Assembly (NCBI RefSeq): GCF_014645815.1
Contig: NZ_BMML01000033.1
Location: 23,813 to 87,812, forward strand
Direction: 5' to 3'
Length of the DNA: 64,000 nt
Source of the DNA: Streptomyces fuscichromogenes
Lineage (GTDB): Bacteria > Actinomycetota > Actinomycetes > Streptomycetales > Streptomycetaceae
Position numbers and translations under genes: made by a program. This document shows, piece after piece, positions 1-7,522 of the stretch. Every line of letters begins with the position of its first letter. The first letter of the stretch is position 1. The notes under the pieces were generated by a model. It was not told the DNA's origin. It made no database searches and was given only the letters and a program-made list of their open reading frames with translations.

Positions 1-2
1 TG

Positions 3-1247
3 CCCAAGGTCGAGGACTGGTTCCGCCGAACCGCGGGCGAGCGCGGCTACAGCACGGCCGTGCTCGACGAGGTGTGGGAGACCGTCGCTTCGTTCGGGGC
101 GTATGGCTTCTGCAGGGCGCACGCGGTCGCGTTCGCCGTACCCGCCCTCCAGTCTGCCGTGCTCAAGGCCCGCTACCCCGCCTTCCTGTACGCCGGGCTG
201 CTGGAGCACGACCCGGGGATGTGGCCGCGCCGGGTGATCGTGGCCGACGCCCGCCGCCACGGCGTGCCGATCCTGCCGGTCGACGTCAACCACTCCCACA
301 CCCAGCACCGGGTCGAACAGACCGGCCAGGGCTGGGGCGTGCGCCTCGCCCTGTCCACCGTCAAGGGCATCACCGCCGCCGAGGGCGACCGGCTGGTCGA
401 CGGGCAGCCGTACACCGGTCTGCAGGACCTGTGGCAGCGGGCCCGCCCTTCGCTCCCCCTCGCCGAGCGCCTGATCCGGATCGGCGCGCTCGGCCCTCTC
501 GCAGGGGAGCTCACACGACGGGACCTGCTGCTCCAGGCCGCTGAACTACACCGCCAGTCCCGCAGCCGCGGTACCACCGACGGGCAACTGCCCCTGGGCG
601 GCGAACTGGTGACCGCCGCCCCGAGCGGCCTGCCGGAGATGACCAGCCGGGACAAGCTCGGCGCGGAACTGGAAACGCTCCAGATCGACGTCACCCATCA
701 CCTGATGGACTTCCACCACCGACTCCTGCGCGAGCTCGGCGCGACCGACGCCGCCCACCTGCGCGGCATGGTCCCCGGACAACAGGTCCTCGTCGCCGGC
801 GTCCGGGCCTCCACCCAGACCCCGCCCATCCCGAGCGGCAAGCGGATCATCTTCTGCACGCTGGAAGACGGCTCCGGACTCGTCGACATCGCCTTCTTCG
901 AGGACTCCCACGAGGCCTGCGCGCACACCGTGTTCCACTCCGGTCTGCTGTTGGTCCGCGGCACCGTCGAAGCCCGCGGCCCGCGCCGCACCGTGGTCGG
1001 CACCATGGTCTGGGACCTGGACGAGGTGGCCGCCGCCCGACGCGACCACGGCCCCCAGGCCGCCCTCGACCTGCTCGGCCGTACCGCGCCCGCCCCCACC
1101 CCGGCCCAGCAGGCCCCGCCACAGCGGACTCTCGCCGACGGCACCGCCGGAGCGCTGCTCCACCCGTACGCCGATCTCCAGCCTGCCGGCAGCCGCTCGG
1201 CGGACCTGCGCCGACTCGGCCACCGAAGTCCAGGAAGCGCAGGATGA
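3..1247 (+). CDS. dnaE2: Error-prone DNA polymerase III alpha subunit (DnaE2/ImuC type), C-terminal part
   Basis: The frame is open from base 3, so the start lies left of the window. The 414 visible residues are the end of a C-family DNA polymerase: the tudor/HhH-type stretch with FCRAHAVAFA and RYPAFLYAGLL is followed by an OB-fold-like segment (KRIIFCTLEDGSGLVDIAFF). The catalytic PHP and palm domains are outside. In actinobacteria this polymerase works with an ImuB-like Y-family protein in SOS-induced translesion synthesis, and such a gene follows directly: the TGA stop overlaps the next ATG (ATGA), implying translational coupling. DnaE2 rather than replicative DnaE1 is chosen from this neighbourhood and the nearby lexA. 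Confidence 0.85.
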   Translation, partial: PKVEDWFRRTAGERGYSTAVLDEVWETVASFGAYGFCRAHAVAFAVPALQSAVLKARYPAFLYAGLLEHDPGMWPRRVIVADARRHGVPILPVDVNHSHTQHRVEQTGQGWGVRLALSTVKGITAAEGDRLVDGQPYTGLQDLWQRARPSLPLAERLIRIGALGPLAGELTRRDLLLQAAELHRQSRSRGTTDGQLPLGGELVTAAPSGLPEMTSRDKLGAELETLQIDVTHHLMDFHHRLLRELGATDAAHLRGMVPGQQVLVAGVRASTQTPPIPSGKRIIFCTLEDGSGLVDIAFFEDSHEACAHTVFHSGLLLVRGTVEARGPRRTVVGTMVWDLDEVAAARRDHGPQAALDLLGRTAPAPTPAQQAPPQRTLADGTAGALLHPYADLQPAGSRSADLRRLGHRSPGSAG

Positions 1248-2353
1248 CCATGGGCCGTCACATCCTTCACCTCCGCGTCGACCTGCCGGCCGAGCCTGAT
1301 GCCAGCCTCCCGGAGCGGCTGCGCCGTCTGCTGGAGACCATCACGCCGCGCGTACAGATGATCGAAGCGGACAGCGCCGTTCTTGATCTCACTGGTGCCC
1401 TCCCATACTGGCGGCGCGACGCCCGCGGCCTGACGGAGGTAGTACAGCTGCGTGTGCTCGCGCACCTGGGCCTGCGCAGTTCTGCGGGCTGCGCAGGCAA
1501 TCGGATGCTCGCCGCGATGGCCTGCGCCATCACCCCGCCCGGGCAGCTCACCGTAGTAGAGGACTCCCCCGAAGCCATCTCCGTCTTCCTGCGTCCGCGT
1601 CCGGTCCGCGAGTTGCCCGGTGTGGGCGCGCGGACCGCCGCGACGCTCGCCGCGTATGGTCTGCACACCGTCGGCGACGTCGCCGATGTCCCCCAGCTGA
1701 CGCTGCAACGTCTGCTCGGCGCCCGGGCCGGCCGCGCCCTCCACGAGCACGCCCAGGGCAGCGACACTCAGGTCGTCGACCCCACCCCGACCCCGGCGAG
1801 CATCAGCAGCGAGCACCGCTTTGACCGCGACGAGCTCGACCCGGCCACCCACCGACGCGCCCTGCTCGCCCTTGCCGACGACCTCGGTGCCCGGCTTCGT
1901 ACCTCAAACCAGATCGCGAGTGGCCTGACCTGCACCATCCACTATGCCGACCGGAGCTCCACCCGACGCAACCGTGTCCTGTCAGAGGCCACTCAGCACA
2001 CCGTGCTCCTGGCCCGCGCAGCGTACGCGATCTACAACTCCCTCGGGCTTCAGCGCGCGCGGGTCCGCAGCATCGCGCTGCGCGCCGATGCCCTTCGGCC
2101 GGTCGACCTGGCCACCCGTCAGCTCACCCTCGACGCCGTCGACGACAAGCCTCTCGCGATCGAAGCCGTCGCTGACCGTGCCCGCGCCCGCTTCGGGCAC
2201 CAGGTGCTCTACCCCGCTGCCCTCGCCACCAACTCCCGCACCGAGATGCCCAGCACCGGGGACCGGCCGGTCGTCGAACAGACACGACCGGAAGACGTCC
2301 TCTGGATGACACGGTCGCGTAGAGAGGCGGGTCCGCCACCACGGGGGGAGTGA
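1244..2353 (+). CDS. ImuB-like Y-family DNA polymerase homologue, shortened at the N-terminus
   Basis: A 369-residue Y-family protein coupled to the upstream polymerase by a 4-base overlap. It keeps the helix-hairpin-helix part (RELPGVGARTAATLAAYGL, about residues 127-145) and the little-finger region. The front is compressed: a first Asp (HLRVD, about residue 13) is followed almost at once by the strand that normally carries the SIDE motif, read here as EADSAVLDLTG, so the usual catalytic Asp-Glu pair is not in place. Loss of these acids is known for ImuB, which acts as a beta-clamp adaptor rather than a polymerase. I infer an adaptor role in the mutasome. About 60-100 N-terminal residues found in ordinary Y-family enzymes are missing. 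Confidence 0.8.
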   Translation: MTMGRHILHLRVDLPAEPDASLPERLRRLLETITPRVQMIEADSAVLDLTGALPYWRRDARGLTEVVQLRVLAHLGLRSSAGCAGNRMLAAMACAITPPGQLTVVEDSPEAISVFLRPRPVRELPGVGARTAATLAAYGLHTVGDVADVPQLTLQRLLGARAGRALHEHAQGSDTQVVDPTPTPASISSEHRFDRDELDPATHRRALLALADDLGARLRTSNQIASGLTCTIHYADRSSTRRNRVLSEATQHTVLLARAAYAIYNSLGLQRARVRSIALRADALRPVDLATRQLTLDAVDDKPLAIEAVADRARARFGHQVLYPAALATNSRTEMPSTGDRPVVEQTRPEDVLWMTRSRREAGPPPRGE

Positions 2354-2364
2354 CGGACCCGCCT
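2325..2364 (+). terminator. Hairpin over the stop codon of the Y-family gene
   Basis: An 11-bp perfect inverted repeat (AGGCGGGTCCG at 2325-2335, CGGACCCGCCT at 2354-2364) spans the TGA at 2351-2353. It lies between this gene and the convergent lexA, so it may end transcription from either side. There is no U-tract, as is common in Streptomyces. Confidence 0.55.
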
Positions 2365-2541
2365 GAATCCACGGTGCCACACCAGCCCCGTGTATGCGGG
2401 CACAGCAGGTGAAGTGCCCCTGGAAGGGATGTGACTTCGTTAGAAGGCCGGGCCCGCAGCAGGGTGAGGGCGGCGTTCACGGACGCGCGGTATCGGCCCG
2501 CTCGTATCCGGGGTGCCGTTGCTGCAAGCGATGCCAGACTC

Positions 2542-3213
2542 TTACAGCACGCGCAGGACGCCGACGACCTTGCCGAGGATTCGCGCGTCGTCGCCCGGGA
2601 TCGGGTCGTAGGCAGGATTGCGCGGCATGAGCCAGACCCGGCCGTCCTGCCGGCGCAGCACCTTCACCGTGGCCTCGTCGTCCAGGAGCGCGGCAACGAT
2701 GTCGCCGTGATCGGCGCTGTCCTGGCGTTTGACGGTGACGATGTCACCGTCGCAGATCGCCGCATCGACCATGGAATCGCCGGAGACGGTCAGGGCGAAG
2801 ACCTCGCCGTCGCCGACAAGCTGCCGAGGCAGAACGAGCACGTCCTCGAACGTCTCCTCGGCAAGCAGCGGGGCACCGGCGGCGATCGTCCCGACGAGCG
2901 GGACCTCGACGGCCGTGTCGCCTCCGCTGCTCAGCTCGGGAGCCCAAGAGGTCCGGACCCGGTAAGCGCGCGGGGTCCGCGGGTCGCGGTAGAGGACGCC
3001 CTTATGCTCCAGCGCCGTCAGCTGATGGGCAACCGAGGACGTGCTGGCGAGCCGGACGGCCTGGCCGATCTCCCGCATCGACGGCGGGTAGCCCTGCCGC
3101 GCGACCGTCTCCGTGATGTAGCGGACGATCGCCGCCTGGCGGACCGTCAGTTCTCCCCCGGCGGTCCGCGGGCCCGGAGGCCGGCCCCGACGAGGGGTCG
3201 TGCTGTCATCCAT
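2542..3213 (-). CDS. lexA: LexA-family SOS repressor
   Basis: A 223-residue LexA. The N-terminal winged helix (YPPSMREIGQAVRLASTSSV, about residues 42-61) binds DNA. The C-terminal S24 peptidase domain has the Ala112-Gly113 self-cleavage bond (TIAAGAPL), nucleophile Ser147 (SGDSMVDA) and general base Lys184 (EATVKVL). RecA-stimulated autocleavage would derepress target genes. The ATG at 3213 is chosen because GGAGGTG sits 6-7 bases upstream; a TTG 24 bases earlier lacks this. It converges on the mutasome genes, which are typical LexA targets. A plasmid or arm copy may be additional to a core chromosomal lexA. Confidence 0.92.
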   Translation of the reverse strand: MDDSTTPRRGRPPGPRTAGGELTVRQAAIVRYITETVARQGYPPSMREIGQAVRLASTSSVAHQLTALEHKGVLYRDPRTPRAYRVRTSWAPELSSGGDTAVEVPLVGTIAAGAPLLAEETFEDVLVLPRQLVGDGEVFALTVSGDSMVDAAICDGDIVTVKRQDSADHGDIVAALLDDEATVKVLRRQDGRVWLMPRNPAYDPIPGDDARILGKVVGVLRVL

Positions 3214-3254
3214 GCCGACACCTCCGCATCTGTGCAAGATCCGTTGGCGCGACT

Positions 3255-3596
3255 TTAACCCGCCACCTGTGACAAATGGAACACTCTTTCGGGTTTCGGG
3301 TGAGGCGGTTGATAACCCGGAGGCGTCCCGGTGCCGTCGAAGGCGGTGAGCCTGGACGCCCAGTCCTGGATGTGTAGGGGCTCGAAGTGCCAGACGAGAT
3401 CGCCGATGTAGCGGAACCAGTCCTGCTTCCAGCCGGGCAGGGCCTCCCGCCCGGCGAGGCGGAGGCCGTAACGGTACTTGGTGTCCTCGTCCCAGACCCG
3501 GCCGATGCCCTCCTGGCCGTCGGGCCGTACGTACGCCCCGGAGAGCCAGCCGGTGAGAACGGCGTACGGGTCCGGGGCGCGCGTCGCGTAGTTCAT
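3255..3596 (-). CDS. Conserved-looking hypothetical protein (113 aa)
   Basis: I do not recognise a family. The 113-residue product is rich in Trp and Tyr (GWKQDWFRYIGDLVWHFEPL), suggesting a small folded cytoplasmic protein; there is no signal peptide or membrane segment. The ATG at 3596 is preceded by AGAAGGTGG at a good distance. It follows the GNAT gene by 49 bases on the same strand and probably shares its transcript. Its last codons overlap the lexA upstream region. Confidence 0.6.
   Translation of the reverse strand: MNYATRAPDPYAVLTGWLSGAYVRPDGQEGIGRVWDEDTKYRYGLRLAGREALPGWKQDWFRYIGDLVWHFEPLHIQDWASRLTAFDGTGTPPGYQPPHPKPERVFHLSQVAG
3278..3291 (-). promoter_or_regulatory. Possible SOS box upstream of lexA
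   Basis: The sequence GGAACACTCTTTCG has one mismatch to the actinobacterial SOS core GAAC-N4-GTTC (TTTC in place of GTTC). It lies 65 bases upstream of the lexA ATG, inside the 3' end of the preceding gene, which fits autoregulation. The mismatch keeps confidence low. Confidence 0.35.
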
Positions 3597-3645
3597 CGCG
3601 CCACCTTCTGGAGCGGATGCCGTGGGGCTGCGGGCGGCGGGGCGC

Positions 3646-4521
3646 TCAGCCACGGGGCCAGGCCTGGCTCCCGAGGAAGGCATCGAACATGGCGCGGGCG
3701 CGTTCCGGCCCGTAGAGGGTCATCTGCTGCTGCATGAGGGCTTCGATGCGTTCCTTCATCTCGGTGAGCTCCTGCGGAGTGTCCAGGTGCGAGGGGTCGA
3801 ACGGCTCCTCGACACCGACCACTGCCGGGAACGGCTGTTCCTCGGTCCCGATGTCGTAGGCGCGGACCTCCGGGACGAGCGGCAGCACGATCATGCGGGA
3901 GCCCTCCGTCAGGCTGAGCGCGGCGGCGGAGGGCGCGTACAGATTGCCGACCTTCTCCCGCAGGAAGAACCCGACCCTCTCCGGCGGGGAGACGATGAAC
4001 CCCCACCGCTCGTACATGTTCGCCAGATCGTCGTCCCACACGTAGCCGGTCAGCATCCGGCGGCCGCGCTGGCGCTCGATGTCGGCGGCCGCCGACACCA
4101 GCTGTCGGCCGATGCCCTGCCCGCGGGAGGCGGGCGCCACCGCCATGAAGGCCAGATGTGCGGTGACCGCGTTGACCCGGTCGAACATCTTGCGCTGCAT
4201 GCCAACCTGTTGGGCATGCAGGTTCGGGTGGGCTTTCAGTTCGTCCAGGTGCTCGCCCGGCTTCGAGCCGAGGCTGCCGGCCTGTACGAGCGCGGCGCCC
4301 AGCAGGGTGCGGCGCCGCTCGAAGACCAGGATGCGGAACGGCTCGTCGAACCGGGCCGTGTCGACCTTGTTGTCGATGAGCTGGCAGGACACGGCCAGCT
4401 GCACCCGGTCCTGTTCGTCCCGGGCCACTTCCGCGAGCAGGTTCCGGACAGCGTCGCCTTCTCCGGCACGAGCCGGGCGTACGCCCGACGTTTCCCCCTT
4501 GCGCGCCTTGACCCGCCCCAT
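3646..4521 (-). CDS. GNAT-family N-acetyltransferase
   Basis: A 291-residue protein with the acetyl-CoA binding motif A of GNAT enzymes (ASRGQGIGRQLVSAA, about residues 135-149) and a following MYERWGFIVS strand typical of motif B. The family moves an acetyl group from acetyl-CoA to an amine; the substrate cannot be read from sequence. The C-terminal 70 residues (EEPFDPSHLDT to the end) are helical and outside the usual 150-180-residue fold, perhaps an oligomerisation arm. It is first in a two-gene leftward unit and divergent from the HTH gene at 4733. Confidence 0.75.
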   Translation of the reverse strand: MGRVKARKGETSGVRPARAGEGDAVRNLLAEVARDEQDRVQLAVSCQLIDNKVDTARFDEPFRILVFERRRTLLGAALVQAGSLGSKPGEHLDELKAHPNLHAQQVGMQRKMFDRVNAVTAHLAFMAVAPASRGQGIGRQLVSAAADIERQRGRRMLTGYVWDDDLANMYERWGFIVSPPERVGFFLREKVGNLYAPSAAALSLTEGSRMIVLPLVPEVRAYDIGTEEQPFPAVVGVEEPFDPSHLDTPQELTEMKERIEALMQQQMTLYGPERARAMFDAFLGSQAWPRG

Positions 4522-4701
4522 GTGCGTCTCCTTCGGTGTCGGTGGTGTGCGGCGCTCCGGTGAAGCGGCTCATCGGAGTTGATGCCGTCGGGATTCTCCC
4601 GCTCCGGCCGGTGCATGGCGAAATCCTGTGAAAGGTTCCCGCCGGACACGGCAGCTGGCTGGCCCCGGGGCCCCGCGGGGCCTGTGGCCCCACCGGCAAA
4701 G

Positions 4702-4733
4702 TGTCCAATGCTGGACATGTACAGTAGTGGACA
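4702..4733 (+). promoter_or_regulatory. Two abutting 16-bp operators reaching the start codon
   Basis: TGTCCAATGCTGGACA (4702-4717) is followed without a gap by TGTACAGTAGTGGACA (4718-4733). Each has the form TGTNCA-N4-TGGACA; the first is a perfect inverted repeat with 6-bp arms and the second has one arm mismatch. The last base is the A of the ATG at 4733. TACAGT at 4720-4725 is placed like a -10 box for a leaderless transcript starting at that A, so a bound repressor would cover the promoter. Confidence 0.65.
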
Positions 4734-5296
4734 TGTTGAAGACCTATGCCGTGGTCGTCACCCCGCAGAACCATCCCCCTGCCCTCATCGGTCCGTTCAT
4801 CGCCGAGAGCAACGCCAAGCGCTACGCCGGGCGGATCGCCGCGTTCGAGAGCCGACGCACGACGAGCGAAGTCGAGGCCTTCGTCGCGGTCGCCCACCCG
4901 GGCCGCGAGTACCTGGACCCGCGGGTGCCCACCGACCCCTGGACCCTGGGCAGGCTGATCGACCAAGAGGAAGACCAGGACGTCTTCCCCAGTCTGTACG
5001 CCCGCCTGCACGCCCAGCTCGGGGGCGACGTCGCGGAAGATGTGTGGTCGCGGGCCACCGGGTGGGGAGGGAACGAGACCTCAGGCCGCGAGCAGCTCCT
5101 TGCCTCGGCCGAGGACTGGCGCACCCAACGCCTCGGTGCCGCTCTGGCGCTCAAGCGCATCGCGGTCGAGCTGTGGAACGACGGCATGGAGAACGTCCAG
5201 GACATCCGGCGTGCGACTGGCCTGTCGCGCACCACTGTCTATGAAGCGCTCCGCGGCGCCGGTATCGATCCCGCCGCGCGCGATGCCGAGCAGTAA
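4733..5296 (+). CDS. Hypothetical protein with C-terminal helix-turn-helix, probably autoregulated
   Basis: A 187-residue protein of unknown family. The N-terminal 60 residues (MLKTYAVVVTP, then an alpha/beta-like stretch) have no recognised motif. Residues about 158-180 read as a helix-turn-helix (NVQDIRRATGLSRTTVYEAL), like the terminal HTH of resolvases and small regulators. The ATG at 4733 was chosen over an in-frame ATG 105 bases upstream because the tandem operator and a -10-like TACAGT end exactly there, giving a leaderless mRNA. That arrangement suggests the protein represses itself. It is divergent from the GNAT gene, which may share the control region. Confidence 0.65.
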   Translation: MLKTYAVVVTPQNHPPALIGPFIAESNAKRYAGRIAAFESRRTTSEVEAFVAVAHPGREYLDPRVPTDPWTLGRLIDQEEDQDVFPSLYARLHAQLGGDVAEDVWSRATGWGGNETSGREQLLASAEDWRTQRLGAALALKRIAVELWNDGMENVQDIRRATGLSRTTVYEALRGAGIDPAARDAEQ

Positions 5297-5468
5297 GGAA
5301 CAGACCGGCCACCGCCACCAAGAGCAATGAGGTGGCTGAGTGCCGTACGGACAGTGCGGAACGGCGCCCCGCCCCTCCCACGCATTATCCAACCCGGGGC
5401 CGGTTGTCAGTGGGGGCTGGCACACTCTCTCTCGACCGCATCGCTCCGGAGGGGACGGCACGCCGCGT

Positions 5469-5807
5469 ATGGAGACGCTCAGGGAGACAGTCACATTCGG
5501 CTCCGCCGGCCCCGGAGCAATCGCCTTCGCGATGACGGCCGGTCTGATCTACAGCCCGCGGATGCGCAAGGAACAGGGTCTGTCCAGCGGCCGGGTCTTC
5601 CTCGTGGCGTGGGTGCTCGTGCTCACCGCGGTGTCCCTGGCTCCGTGGGCCCTCTCCCACGTCGTCGACGGCCATGCACCCGACGACGTGTTCACCTCTT
5701 GGGCCATCGGCTTCCCGATCGGCATCGTCCTCGGCTCCTTTGGCGGGATCCTGTGGACCCGCTCCGCCCTCAAGGCGCACTTCCCCGAACGGTACGGACA
5801 GCGATAA
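5469..5807 (+). CDS. Small integral membrane protein (112 aa)
   Basis: The product has about three hydrophobic segments: FGSAGPGAIAFAMTAGLIY, FLVAWVLVLTAVSLAPWAL and WAIGFPIGIVLGSFGGILW, joined by short charged loops. No family is recognised. The ATG at 5469 is preceded by GGAGGGGAC about 12 bases away, slightly far; longer upstream reading gives only low-complexity residues. It stands alone, followed by a strong hairpin. Confidence 0.6.
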   Translation: METLRETVTFGSAGPGAIAFAMTAGLIYSPRMRKEQGLSSGRVFLVAWVLVLTAVSLAPWALSHVVDGHAPDDVFTSWAIGFPIGIVLGSFGGILWTRSALKAHFPERYGQR

Positions 5808-5822
5808 GCGCACACCGCAGGA

Positions 5823-5860
5823 CGGAGGCCGTCACCCCCAGATCGGGGTGACGGCCTCCG
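5823..5860. terminator. Strong bidirectional hairpin
   Basis: Perfect 16-bp stem (CGGAGGCCGTCACCCC at 5823-5838 and its complement at 5845-5860) with a 6-base loop. It begins 16 bases after the stop of the membrane protein and ends 17 bases before the stop of a possible small gene on the other strand, so it may serve both. Confidence 0.8.
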
Positions 5861-5876
5861 CACGTGCCGACTGGAG

Positions 5877-6098
5877 TCACCTGGACTGGATCCACCAGTA
5901 CAGGGAACCCCCGACTGCGGTCCCGACTCCGCCGACCACGCCGAGCACGAATCGCCAGGCAAGCGGCTTACTGCGCCGGACTACTCGGGCGGGCAGACCA
6001 TGCCCGCGGACGACAGGAATCGGTGTTGCCCCGGGCGCTGGACTTTGTGACGAGCCCAATCCGGGTGTGAGTACGCCGAACGGTGCCTCGCTTCCCAA
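5877..6098 (-). CDS. Possible small membrane protein
   Basis: An open frame of 73 codons whose last 35 residues form a basic patch and one transmembrane helix (RRSKPLAWRF, then VLGVVGGVGTAVGG, ending SLYWWIQSR). Support comes from the strong hairpin just past its stop, placed as between convergent genes. The start is uncertain: only TTG codons are available, one inside the 54-bp palindrome. It may be shorter than given. Confidence 0.35.
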   Translation of the reverse strand: MGSEAPFGVLTPGLGSSQSPAPGATPIPVVRGHGLPARVVRRSKPLAWRFVLGVVGGVGTAVGGSLYWWIQSR

Positions 6099-6124
6099 GG
6101 GAAGCGAGGCACCGTTCGGCGTAC
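6071..6124. repeat. 54-bp near-perfect palindrome
   Basis: Two 26-bp arms (6071-6096 and 6099-6124) are exact reverse complements separated by only AA. The left arm begins GTACGCCGAACGG and ends GCTTCCC. It lies 33 bases upstream of the XRE-TPR start. So small a loop favours a cruciform or a tandem protein-binding site over a normal terminator. Confidence 0.8.
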
Positions 6125-6157
6125 CGTTCCGAGTGTCGAGTCAGAACGGAGCCCAGT

Positions 6158-7402
6158 ATGCCTCTCTCCAGTGACGAGCACATCGGGACACGTGTACGGA
6201 TCGCCAGAAACGCCGCAGGACTCACGCAAGTTGAGCTTGCCGATTTCGTGAACCACACCGAAGGGTGGATGGCGAACGTCGAGTCGGGCCGCCAGCCCCT
6301 CGACCGGTACTCGGTGATCACCGCGATTGCCGACCGGTGCGACGTGGATGTTGTCTGGCTTCTCGGCCAGCCCTACCGTCTCCAGCGCAACGAGGGCAAT
6401 CTCGCCCATGCCCACATTCCAGCACTGCGTACCGGCCTGCGCCGGGCCGGACTGATCCTGTCCGGACACCCCGGTCTGAGCCCGCAAGGTCCGCAGGTGG
6501 AGCTCGACGCCCTGCGGGTCCGCTCCCGCAACACCAACGTCGCGCGCCAGGCGGCCGACCTGCCCAAGGTCGCAACTCTGCTGCCCCCGACGGTGGAGGA
6601 CCTCAACACCGCGCTGCTCGTCGCCGACGAGCGGAGCCGCGAGGACGTCCTGCGCCTCCTGGTCGACGCGGCCCGCACCGCACGGATGGCGTTGAACCAG
6701 CTGGGCTACCCGGATCTGGCGTGGATCGCTGCCGAGGTCGCGGCCGGCGCCGCCGCGCAGCTGGACGACCCGGTCGTCAAGGCCTCGGTGGCGTGGGACC
6801 GATGCGGGGCCCTGCTTCATCAGGCGAGCTTGCGGGAGACGGTGGCGGTCGCCGATGCCGCGCTGCAGGACCTGGAGCCGTACACGTCGGGTCGCGCGAC
6901 CCAGGATGCGGCGGTCTCCCTGCGGGGCGCTCTCCACTTGCGGTGCGCCATCGCTCACGCGCGCGGCAACCAGCAGACGGACGCCTGGGCCCGGATCGAC
7001 GCGGCCCTCGACGACGCCGACCGGCTCGGCGACCGCTGGTACGACGTCGATGCGCACACCGTGTTCGGCCGGGGCACCGTGGCCGTGCACGCGGCGGAGG
7101 CCGGCGTCGAGGTCGACCAGCCCGACACGGGCCTGCGGAAGGTGCCGAACGTCAACGTCGGCGACGTCCCCAGCCGCGAACGGCGCACGCACTTCGCCAT
7201 CGATGAGGCACGTGCCCTGCATCGCATGGGCAGGAGCGGGAGCGCGGTCACGAAGCTGAGGGCGGCCGCGGCGGAGGCACCGTTCTATGTGCACTCGGAC
7301 CCCATGGCCAGGGCTCTTGTCAGTGACCTCGCCCGGGTCGGCGTCCCCTCCCAGGCCGGCGCGCTCTCCGGGCTCATCCGCCACATGGAGCTGGTGCACT
7401 GA
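6158..7402 (+). CDS. XRE-family regulator with TPR-like helical repeats
   Basis: A 414-residue protein. Residues about 9-62 are an XRE helix-turn-helix (GTRVRIARNAAGLTQVELAD, then NHTEGWMANVESGR). The remaining 340 residues are alpha-helical repeats of TPR character, as in many Streptomyces regulators whose C-terminal half binds a peptide or small ligand. The ATG at 6158 has GGAG upstream at good spacing. The 54-bp palindrome just before it is a candidate self-binding site. The next genes (prim-pol protein, DUF6415 protein) commonly travel with such regulators in Streptomyces. Confidence 0.8.
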   Translation: MPLSSDEHIGTRVRIARNAAGLTQVELADFVNHTEGWMANVESGRQPLDRYSVITAIADRCDVDVVWLLGQPYRLQRNEGNLAHAHIPALRTGLRRAGLILSGHPGLSPQGPQVELDALRVRSRNTNVARQAADLPKVATLLPPTVEDLNTALLVADERSREDVLRLLVDAARTARMALNQLGYPDLAWIAAEVAAGAAAQLDDPVVKASVAWDRCGALLHQASLRETVAVADAALQDLEPYTSGRATQDAAVSLRGALHLRCAIAHARGNQQTDAWARIDAALDDADRLGDRWYDVDAHTVFGRGTVAVHAAEAGVEVDQPDTGLRKVPNVNVGDVPSRERRTHFAIDEARALHRMGRSGSAVTKLRAAAAEAPFYVHSDPMARALVSDLARVGVPSQAGALSGLIRHMELVH

Positions 7403-7425
7403 CCCGTCGTCACCCGTTGCTGAAA

Positions 7426-7450
7426 CGCCCCCTAGAAAATCTAGGGGGCG
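7426..7450 (+). terminator. Hairpin after the XRE-TPR gene
   Basis: CGCCCCCTAGA, AAA loop, TCTAGGGGGCG: a perfect 11-bp stem 23 bases past the stop codon. No U-tract follows. Confidence 0.7.
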
Positions 7451-7472
7451 CGGTGCGTTCCGGGCTCCATCC

Positions 7473-7487
7473 TCGTGATCGTCACGA
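7473..7487. promoter_or_regulatory. Short inverted repeat upstream of the prim-pol gene
   Basis: TCGTGATCGTCACGA has 6-bp arms and a 3-base centre, 35 bases before the next start codon. It could be an operator; nothing else supports it. Confidence 0.3.
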
Positions 7488-7522
7488 TCCGTACCTAGGT
7501 GATCACTTGGGGGTGTCGGCCG

